Assembly: GCA_029721515.1 (NCBI GenBank)
Contig: CM056562.1
Span: forward strand, 6,058,963-6,122,962
DNA: 64,000 nt
Direction of reading: 5' to 3'
Source of the DNA: Synanceia verrucosa
Lineage: Eukaryota > Chordata > Actinopteri > Perciformes > Synanceiidae
Below are positions 49,701 to 60,300 of this stretch, piece after piece. The position numbers were made by a program, and so were the translations under genes. The notes beneath the pieces are model-generated. The model was not told where the DNA came from, did not search any database, and saw nothing but the letters and a program-made list of their open reading frames with translations. How positions within the stretch are numbered: the first letter of the stretch is position 1; each line of letters opens with the position of its first letter.

Positions 49701-50410
49701 GCTTACGCAACTCGCTAACTCACAGTTTACAAAATTAACGGCACAATGACAAAAAAAAAAATATATCAAGATAAAAATATTCTCCTTCCCTTAAACATTC
49801 AAGCTAACTGCAAACATTTAGGTAAATGGATGTACGCATTCAAAATCATTCCACACAAGTTTCCACAGAGAGATGTCACTCCAACATCCATGAACATGAT
49901 TGTTTTTCATGCTAATCAATGACTTCGTCCTTGGCTGTGATGTGGATGAATACAGATTAAAATATAAATGATCCATAAAATTTGATTCACAGGTTCACAC
50001 TCCAGCTATAGAGACCACGCAGCCACCTCACTGACCGTCACTGTCCAACCCCGTGGCCAGTCTCAGGAGGACGTCTGCTTGGGATCGGCCTTCATGGTGG
50101 ACACTCCGCATGATATTGTGAAACGTTAGCCATGCCACCGCCTGGTTCCCAGAAACCTGAGGATGAATCTCCATCTGACTGTTAGTGGAGTGGATCTGCA
50201 TGTCTGTCCGCAAGTAGGGCTTTGGTTCAGGCTGTGCTCCAGAGGGAGTGAAACTTTTATATTTGTGTGTTCACACGCCTTTATCAGTGAGTGTTCGCAG
50301 CATCTGGTGGAGTGAGAGGAATGCTGCGAATCCTGTCGGGTAAAGGTGCACCAGAATAGCCTGGGATCCCTGTCGACGTGCAGAGCGTGGGTCCTCTGCG
50401 TGGCCGTCTG
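46766..50410. other. wapl 3' flank, probably including its 3' UTR
   Basis: Sequence downstream of the wapl stop (reading on the minus strand). Part must be the 3' UTR, but I found no canonical AATAAA on the minus strand between 46.0 and 50.4 kb. Weaker candidates are a TATAAA about 155 bp past the stop (near 50256) and an AGTAAA near 48618, so the transcript end is not fixed. No other gene is supported. A poly-A tract lies at 49332-49353. The frames at 47603-47891 and 50271-50492 are unsupported or overlap the wapl terminal exon in other frames. Confidence 0.5.
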
Positions 50411-50476
50411 TTAACAGTGCTCCAGGTAGTCGATGACCCGTGTGATGGACTTCTGTCCTGTGGTGCCCATCGCACA
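50411..50476 (-). CDS. wapl: wapl terminal coding exon
   Basis: 66 bp coding; CAMGTTGQKSITRVIDYLEH then C and the TAA stop (50411-50413). Acceptor CACACAG. The C-terminal YLEHC is the conserved end of vertebrate WAPL, so the protein is complete at its C-terminus. Confidence 0.98.
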   Translation of the reverse strand, partial: CAMGTTGQKSITRVIDYLEHC

Positions 50477-51257
50477 CTGTGTGCCCAGACACAATGAGAA
50501 AAACAAGAGTGTGAGGGTGCTAATGTGTGCTACTATACTTCTGAGATCTTGAGGCACACAGTTTGGGGTTTCGTGCTTCTGTTCACTTGAAGAGATGATA
50601 TTTATGAAACAGATGGTCCCAGTCTCCAGCTCTGACGGGATGAGTCACTTTCAGAACTACTACAAAACGCACATCTGGGACCGTGTGAACAGTTTAATAT
50701 CGATGCTCAACATATTTTTAAAAATATCCATCATATCACTACTTGAATTATGCTGCTTGGATGTGCAAGAAACTGATTTAATTGATAACAGTATATTGGG
50801 CACATTTTGTATTATAATGGAACATTACTGCCACAAAAGCCTTACAAAAGTTAAGTGGCACTAGAGGCTTGTTTTAGACTGGCTCAGAAGCTATTGAGAT
50901 GTTTTAAATGAGTGACAATCATAGAACCTTTTCATATATTGGTTTTTAGAGCCATTTCACACATTAGGCATTCCTCAATCTCTGCGTTAATGAAATAAGA
51001 GCTTCCATTTTCATCTGAATGGTAGTGTTTTCTAAGAAAGGAGCTGAATGAATGTGCAGGTAGTGCAATTATATTTAAAACTAAAAATAGAAAGAAGTCA
51101 TACTCACAGTGAGGTTCATGAAACTCAAGAACTTTTTCAGCATCTCTGTCATGATGGAGAAATCCCCCTTCGGTAGATGCTCTCTCACAGTAGTCACATT
51201 AGTCTGAGAGGGACAAAGAGAAGGGTGAGCAACAACATGACTATCTTAAAGCATGCT

Positions 51258-51308
<51 letters not shown>

Positions 51309-54300
51309 TCTGATATTCTCACCTGGCTTCCCTGGCAGAGGCAGCCCAGCAGCAGAGCGGTGTAGGACGCAACAATACTGTCCTCCATATGCTTGCCAGC
51401 ATGCTGCAGAGCTACACAAAAAACACAAGGGAGATACAAAAGGCTTCAAACTTACAGACACATACACTGACTTCCTGAATAGAGAGTTCTTTCTGTGAAA
51501 GGACGCTGTCTTTAGCTGTGATTCACTCCTAAGTTACTCAACAGGCTGTTCAGGGAACATCATTAACAGTTCAAATAGGTCCCAATTATTTTACTGTGCT
51601 TATGAATTAAGTGATGTTCTTGTCTGCATAATAGGGTTGGATGATATGATGAAATGTTCCAACCTTCAGCCACCGTCAACCACCGATTGCCAATATATAT
51701 GCTTGCTCGCTCGCTCACTCACTCACGTGCATGCATGCGTGCACACCTTTTTCTCCACTGTGGTTTCAGTTATGATATCATCTGCTCCAGCAGCAGAGGG
51801 GTACACACTTCAAACAGGATGGACTATATTCACTCAGTAACATCGTGGTGAGTCTTTCCAAATATTAACCAACTCTGGTTTAGTTAAAATAAAACTTACT
51901 GGCTCTACACAGCTTCTCCTGCCTGCAGAGTTATGGCCGAGCGGCTCTTGCTCTTCGAAGGTGCATCATTAAACCAACTAAATAAAACTGTCCAAAAAAT
52001 AAACTACAAACACAACCAATTGCTGATAGCCAAAATATTCATCAAATCGGCTAAACCTACTACAAAATTTCTTATACAGCACAAAACAAGTCAATTGCAG
52101 AGAAATAATGTGGAACGCAACAAATGATTATTGTTAATATTCACTGATCTGACGATTACTTCTCAATTCATAAACAAACCGTCATAAACGGTGGGAAAGA
52201 AAGAGTGACAATTGAATTTCCGCCCATCACTAATTGTTGAATTGATTACCTGTCCAGCTCTATGTGGACACACTCTGTGTAATTCTGGTATACTGCAGCT
52301 CCATGAAGGAACAAAAACACCACCTTGCTGCCTCCAAAGGCACAAGCTTTTCTTGCGCCAACCTTAATTAGCTGAGAAGCAACAAAAGATAATGAAGTTG
52401 TTGCCGCGCAGTAATCCTCACTGCAACATTAACCACCTTTTATGGATGTTATGATTTTAGCCAGAACTAAAACCAGCTCCTACAACACACACATCAAATA
52501 TGTACCTTTATTTAGATCCAACTCTTCATCCTCCTCCTCTTTCTTCTCGTTCTCTTTCTTCTCTGTTTGGCTGTCGTTGGTTTCGGCTGCCACCCACTGG
52601 ATCTCTCCAGACGTCTCCTTCCACTCTCCGCTTTGGTCCAGTGCCGGCTTGGGCGCCTCGCTGATGAGGTCGTCAGTCTTGGCTTCAGCCAGGATGGCAG
52701 CGCGCTCCCTCTCGAGGAAAAGCTGTGATTTTTAGAAGGAAATAAGCATGTGTGAACTCTGAACAAAAAAAATTAAGCCAATCTGATAAGCATAATAGCC
52801 AAGCCATTTCTTCATGGTAACATCAGAAAGTTATTGGGTATTCCAAAAACTCACTTGACAGAAGGGCGATTTTAATGTAACCACTACTTTACTCTTAAAA
52901 GTTTGCTTTATGGCTTTCAGAAAGCCCTAATAAGTCAGGTGGGCCAGGGGTTGGGTCAAAGTAATATCAAAAATAAAGAAGAAAGATTAATCAAATTTTC
53001 ATTTTTATCTTGACATTCAAATCCACAGTCTGCATGGATTTACACTTGCTTATAACGTTGTGATTAGGCTGTCAAATATATGCAGCTTCAGACTTCTTTT
53101 TTTTTTTTTTTCTTTTACTCATTAATGTACCTGTTCACATCCTTATCTCAAAAGAAATCAGGGGGAGGAAAAAAAAAAAAAAACAGTGACTGATAAAATA
53201 TTTGTTAATGAGTCCTGGCACGATTCCTACCTGCACCAGGGCAGCCAAAGCACCGGAGGGCTTGGGCTTGACAGCCCCGTCTCCCTGAGTCTCCTCTGTG
53301 CTTGGTGGTGCTGATGCTGCCGCTGTATCAGATAGTGTTGTGTCAGCAGGCTGCATCAGGCTGTCTTCCAGACAGGTGTCGTCGACTGTGTAATCCATGT
53401 CCACCAGGCAGTGGCGGTTTCTGGAGCTATACTCCACCAGGTTGATTAGTAGACCAAGGCCCTGGTATAGACAACAAAATGCACAAATAAGACATGTACA
53501 TACAGGTACAGAGGATAAAGAAAGCAAGCACCGGTTAGTTTAAAATCTATATAGCAATTATGTGCTGTTGTTTTGTTCCAGGACACCTTACCAGTACTCG
53601 CACGTCAAAGCGCTGTTCCTGGGGGATGTAGCGTGGGACTCGGAGAACGCAATTCAAAGCAGTTACTGTTAGCTGTTCCTGCTCACCTGTCTTAGTGCTT
53701 CCCCATTCTGCACATAAGAATAACATCATTAGTAAACTCCGCTCATATTTGTCAATATCTCTCAAAACACTTGAGGCCTGTGTGATATTGCCAAAGGCTA
53801 TTTGAGCACAATAATAAAAAATAGGGCTCTCGAAGTTAACGTGTTAACGAAGATTAATTGCTAAAAATAAGAGCGACACCACATCATTTCTAATAAGTGC
53901 TGTGTTTATGAAAAGAGCCTCTATTTGGTGGTGGATTATTTGTTTGCCGAATTACAGGAGAAGCTTGGATAGATTCAAAAAAGATGGTTCATCTAATTTT
54001 ATCAGCATGTTTGATCATCAGTTACGACCGCCTTTTTAGTTTCAATGATTTTTTTTTTTTTAAGGGAGTTCTGCTTCATGACCTGCCAGCATGGCTGACA
54101 CATTTCAAGCAGTTTGTCAAAGTAGAGTAATCAGCGCACAAATTTTGACAGCCCTGATATGAAATATAATCCAACACACAAAGGCAAAAAATATATAAAA
54201 CTAGTAAATGAGAATACCATTGTCGTGGGTGAGATTGAGCAGCACTCCTATGACGGCCCTCATGCAGTCCTCCACAGCTTTGCCCACGTTGCTGAAGCTG

Positions 54301-57300
54301 CAGTGGGGCAGCGCTGCACCCGACAGTGACAGGGAGCTGTTGTTTAATGCCCTGCTGTATCGCTGAATCATATCCTCACAGTACCGCAAAGCTCTGGTGA
54401 AAGGGGAAAAAAAAACAAAAAAAAAACCACACTGATGAGGGAAATTAAACAACATAAGGCAAGTCATGGCAGAAATTAGGTACATTTTGTCAAGACAAAT
54501 AAAGAACAGATCCCCTTTATACAACACTGAACGCTAGTTTGTGCCCACTGATACAGAAATGTATAATATATGAAATACCTTTGGTTCCCATGCTAACAAT
54601 TATGGTAATCAGGAAGATAGTTATTATGCTATTGTCTATTACTATATGGTCTGTGTAAAGGACCAACAATAACCCTGAAGTATCTGTTTAATATGAAGGG
54701 TACAACAGTGTTACAAAATGCACCAAAGGTAATCTAAGTGAACTGATGCCTCTGTGTGTGTTCATGTCCAGTCAATAATAGCTCCAAGCTGTATCTGCTG
54801 CTCACCTGGCAGAGGAGACGATGAGTTGTGAGTCTTTGTAGGCAATCAAGTATCCCTGGTTTTCAGGGTTCTGCACTGTCACCTGTTGGCAGAAGATGAG
54901 AGAGAAATAAAATAAACTGAGGGGAAAGAACACTGAAATGCTTGAAAGAAAGCTCAGAAACAGAAAACTGGGGGAAGACACATTTTGTTTGGGTCAGACT
55001 CTTGATCAGTGACATTTTATGCAAGCTGGTTGATAAGAACGGCATCCCCTTCACAGTACTCAATTACTCTTGTCCTTGAGTATCACACTCTTGTGTGACT
55101 GGTGAAAAAGGAAAGCCTGCATGACAGAACAGTACTTACACTTTCAAGTACTCTCAGACATCGCTCAGCCCCCCATAAAGAAGCGACCAGGTTCTCCTTG
55201 TCATCCTCTTGGCTCAGGTTCTGCACACACTCTTTAACTGTGGTGAAACAAGGCACATGACCATTATAACGTCATCTGTTTAAATATTTGGGCTTGGATA
55301 GCCTGCATACAATGCATCCAGCACTTACCTTTGTCTACAATATGGTCCAAACCACCCAGTAGTCTCAATTCTTCTTTGAACCAATCTCCTGCTCTCTTGG
55401 AGGTTAGAGAGAGCAGTGTCTCCATGGCAAGGTGGCCCGTCTACAACACGAAAAACAAGATCCAATACGTAAAATATCCACCACCCAAAACACAATATAC
55501 TTCTGTCAATAGAAGTATGCTGATAATCCATATTTGCTCCTTCATATTCTTTAATACAAGCATATTAAAAATATATATATAAAAAAAGGTATTAATGCTC
55601 AATTTGCGTCTCAGTGCAGTTCAACAGTCTTCTTGGGAAATCACCTGGCATTCTTCATATTGACTTCCATATAATCAAGCTGTGATGTTCAAGGATCCCA
55701 ATCACTAGGATACGTGCATCAATATGCAACCATTTCTTTTTACAGAAAACAACACAGCTTCCACACGTAGCAGTTTTTAGGAATGGAATAGAGGAGAGTG
55801 AGGTGCATTAAAAAACAAATTAGTCTACATTAACATTTTATGCTCAGTTTCACAGATTAGGCTTTTACTAAAACATTTCCCATGAAGCCATTTAAGCATT
55901 TATGATGTTTTGCTTGTTGAAGAAAGAATCGTTAAAGTCAGAAGGCCGTTAACTGTTTGAATTCAGGACCTCCAGAGGTAAGACTCTTCTCGTTATTGAA
56001 TGACAACCCACCGTGATGTTCTCCAAGTCCAGGTGCTTATTGTGCACAGTCTCACAAAGCTTTCTGATCTTCTCCTTGACCTTTTCCACCTCCTTTGCAG
56101 TGAGCTGATCCTGGTGTGCCGAGTAGTCCTGGTCCAGCTCCAACAGCTTGATCATGAGCTCCAGACAGGCCCTGTCCAGATCCATGTTGAGACGGTCCCG
56201 ACTCAGAATGTACATCAGGGCAGCAGTGCACAGAGCAAGGTTCTGACAGAACAACACAGACAGGTATTTACAAAGTGGTGTCCAGCGAACAGTAGTGGGA
56301 AAAAAAAAATCTAAATAGCACTACTACTACTTCTACTACTACAGCAGCATCCTCTGTGCAACCAAGCAACGTCCTCGCTGGAAATACTGCACGCTAACAA
56401 ACCTTTAGGCTTCTAGGACAACTAAAAGCTACACTGCAGACCTCAGAGCTGTGGCTTTATACTAATTAAAACATAAATTTCGTCTTTTAAATGTAGGCAT
56501 GTAAACACTAAGCATCCTCTTCATTAGCAAATGTTGTGGAGATGTTTACAAGACACTTATACATCATCCTTAAATTAAATGTAGAGTATGTGTAAGGCTA
56601 CTTGAATATGCAGCTCACACTGTCATTGCTACTTAGGACAGTTAAAAATGGTGATAATTTAGCAACTAAGTTGTCATTGCAGACTAACAATGCAACAACA
56701 ACGACATCCGGCTATGACATACTGAGTGATACATTTGCATGTATATTTGAAGTAATGACATTTGCATCTGCAAAACACTAAATTAAAGAGTGAGGTCTTT
56801 TTTTTGCTTCTGGGTTATTCAGTAGTAGGGTGCAAGATTAAATCGTGACAATATTTCTTGTTTAATGAAAAGATGTCACGTGTGGCACAGATCAGACTTC
56901 TGAGTCCAAACTCAGACTTTGAGCTGTCCAAGCTTCTATTTGTGACCTGTGTGTAGCAATAATGAGCCTAGTCTAGCCTGCCAGGACCTGACAAGACAAA
57001 GGTGAAGGAAAGCAGCAACTGCAGCACTTCGGTAAAGTTAGAAAGATATTAGCAGATTTGAACTCCCTGGATCAATATGTCAAATCCAGTACGATCTAAA
57101 GACGCAAAGATGCATTTCCGCTATGTTGGTGAAGCACATGATGAGCTACAACATATTTTTAGCAGAACGATGCGTCCCCGGTGCTCAAAGGGAAAAAAAA
57201 TTACTCCTGATAAGCTGTAGCATCACCAAATTCAGCTCAGACACACCTCACATCATGCTCCTGTAAGTACAACACTGACTTTGACTACAAGTGATTTAAT

Positions 57301-60300
57301 GTAATTCTTATAAATTATTGTTTGATTTTTATGGGAATCATATTCAGTAACTTAGACATTATAACCTGTAGCATCACCAAATTCAGCTCTGAAACATCTC
57401 ACCTCAAGCTGCTGATACACTAATTCTGACAAAACTTTATTTAACAATTTTTTTATTAATTTTTCAAGAGGTAGAGTTAAATAAACTGTTGAAAAATAGT
57501 TAAATGACTGTGTCCAGTGATACATTTTGTCATTTTAGTTTTTCTTAAAAGTATTGTAAAAATATTGTCTCGTTCTCGGGAACCCAATATCATGTCTCGT
57601 CTCATGAGCCAAGTGTATCGTAACACCCCAATTATGTAGCTACATGAACTATGGGAAAGTCCATGGTTCAAACTCCCATAAAACACGCTTAGGTCAAATA
57701 AACAACAAAAGCTAGTTATGAAAGGTATTACTCAAACATTTCCATTTGTTGCCACTTTAAAAAAAAAAAGAAATAGAGGGAGCTGACAGGTGACTGTAAA
57801 GAGTTTTCCTCACCGGATGTTGTGGAGCATCACTGAGCATTTTGAAGACCTGTGCTACTTTGCCTCTGGCCCGCAGGTGCATCCTGAAGCTGGGCATGGC
57901 ACACCGAGTGGCCAGACTGATTATACTGCAGCAGCCAGAGAGGAGGAGACACAAAATGGAGAAAAAGGAAGGATTACAGATGTATTGGGTCAAACACTGT
58001 GCTAAAATGAATGAGCCACAATGCGGCATAGCCTATTTCAAATCACTATCACTATCTGTGATTTCTATTGCCAACACTATTTCTGCTCACTCTTTTCATC
58101 CTCTTCTCTCTGCATGTGTAAAAAAACACGAAAGCACTAAAAGTGGCTGGACTCTGTGCAGCTTGTTTTGAAGTTAAGGTTGTCTCTCCTGAGTGGATTT
58201 CATTTTCACGACAGAACGGCTGCGTGCTTCATCAGACCACAGAAAAACATGAGCTTTATCTCAGCACATTACCCCAGCAGATGGTGCATAAGGAGAAAAG
58301 TGCAGACAAGAAAGCAAAATATAGATATGTATTGTGCCTCTATTGAGCTCATTATCAAAACAGCATTTGTTTAAATAGACTCTTGAATAAAAACGACAAA
58401 AAACGGATGATTCTTCACATCAAGAAGTGCAAAAACTCTCACTGTTAGCACCCTGAACGTGATAAAGTCACCTGAAAAAATACCTGTTTCCATTCTCTGA
58501 GGTCTCTTTAACATGGAGCAGCAGGAAGTAGCGATCCAAAGTAAATATCTTTAGAGTAATTAGGAATGTTTTTTTTTATTTAATGAGGGATAAAATTTCA
58601 AAGCTTTTCTCAACTAAAGCAGCTGTTCTATAATTGCTTTATAAGTAGGCTAGGCTAATACATGAACAAACATTTGGTGACAGGTGCTTGTACCATTCAA
58701 TCAACTTAGTGGGGGCTTGGTACCCATGTAAATCAGTACCATCAGCATGCCACTCGAAAATAAATTCTATGTCAGAGCAGACTTGGAGCAGCTGAGTGCT
58801 CCTCCATAGAACTGCACAAAAGACACCAAGCGTTTTATTCCACTTACCTAAGGCATCTTGTGTTGAGTGGCTGACTGCTCTTCAGCCCCGTCTCCAGGTA
58901 CTCAAAATCATCTGTGAACTCTTGATTCTCTCCAAACTCCACCACGTCATTGAAGTGCTTCACATGCTGCACCACTGTGTATAGCTGGTGAGAGGGGAAT
59001 GGGGTTAATCACAGATAATTGGGAAACAGTGCAACTGTCCAGAGTCACAATACACGCAGTGAGGGAATTGCTGTAATTGTTAAATTAATCTCTGCTAGTT
59101 CCATTACTAGCAATAGCTGAATGCGCTAATATCCTCATCAATAAAAGCTCAGCACATGGAGTTGGGGTCTGATCAGCATTTGACTCTCTATGTTTACCAG
59201 CATCAACAATCATGGTGTGTGAACTCTCAACATGACACAGAAGGGAGTACCCGGGGTTTAAGATAACACCAGTGTGTGCTGACAGCTTAGCTGAAGCCAT
59301 TTTTACCTCACGGGATCTGTGGCTAACAGCCTGATCTGGGGCCCAGAAGGCCCATCTGGAAATGACACAAGCTGGAGGGGAGATGAATTGAACAGCTGCA
59401 CCTCCAATCCACAAGGGGGTTCAAACAAACAACAGTGAGCATGACATGCATCAAATGAATGCTATCCCTTCACTCTATCACCTGCATCAAATGGGTAAAA
59501 GCAGCTTGGCTGACTATGAAAAAAAAGATATTTATAGCAATATGCAAACAAATGTAAAAACTAATCACAAATGAGCACTTCACTTCCAAAGACAGTGCCA
59601 TCGCCTCCACCTCCTCATTCCTTAGGGTCTCCAGCAGACGTCTAAAAACATCTGTGTGCACCGGACTCACCTCCTTGTGCTCTTTCCTGCATTTCAGCGC
59701 AGTGACAATATCCTGGTTGAGTCGCGTGGGGATGGTCTCTGACTTAATGACTTTGGGCGGCGGCGGAGGGGCTTTGAACAAGCCGTCATCTTTATGAGAG
59801 TTGCTGTCCTTGCTGCTGCTCGATAAAATAGCCTGAGGAAAAAAAAGAGGCAGAGAAATAGGGCTCAGACCAAAGTAACAAAATCAGTTTAACGACATGC
59901 CTGCAAGATTTACCGTAGCCGAATAGTCTGTTAAACACGCAAGTCTTCAATAAGTGTTGCTAACATGTCAGGTGAGGTGGTGCAAAGTTAAAAAGTTATT
60001 AGCTTGTCTCTGAACAAACATTTATTGCCAGGGGGGAATTGAACACAGAACATACAAATAACCCCAAGTTCACTCGACTGGAAAAATAACTGGCCAGAAA
60101 GAGACTAATCTGAGCAGTTAAACAAAACAGCTGACTACTAAGAGGCCAATAAACAATATGTTGTGTTATGGACAAAGGGGAATGGAGAATTCTTTAAACA
60201 AATGGTACTACTTGTTTCCATAATGCCCTGCTACACTGTTTTCCTGCTTTGGTGCACCAAAAAACTAAGGATACACCAATGCTGATACCAGGTTTGAGCA

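Noticed and set aside
1..50410. Exons of GRID1, the human neighbour of WAPL
   Set aside because: I looked for ligand-binding and channel motifs of delta glutamate receptors on the minus strand and saw none; grid1 may start further left or be elsewhere in this species.
50271..50492. Minus-strand frames overlapping the wapl terminal exon in other frames
   Set aside because: The conserved wapl frame with acceptor site and TAA accounts for this segment; the others are shadows.
59085..59414. 109-codon minus-strand frame in a wapl intron
   Set aside because: It lies between two well-defined wapl exons that join in phase; it has no similarity to WAPL and no splice sites supporting inclusion.
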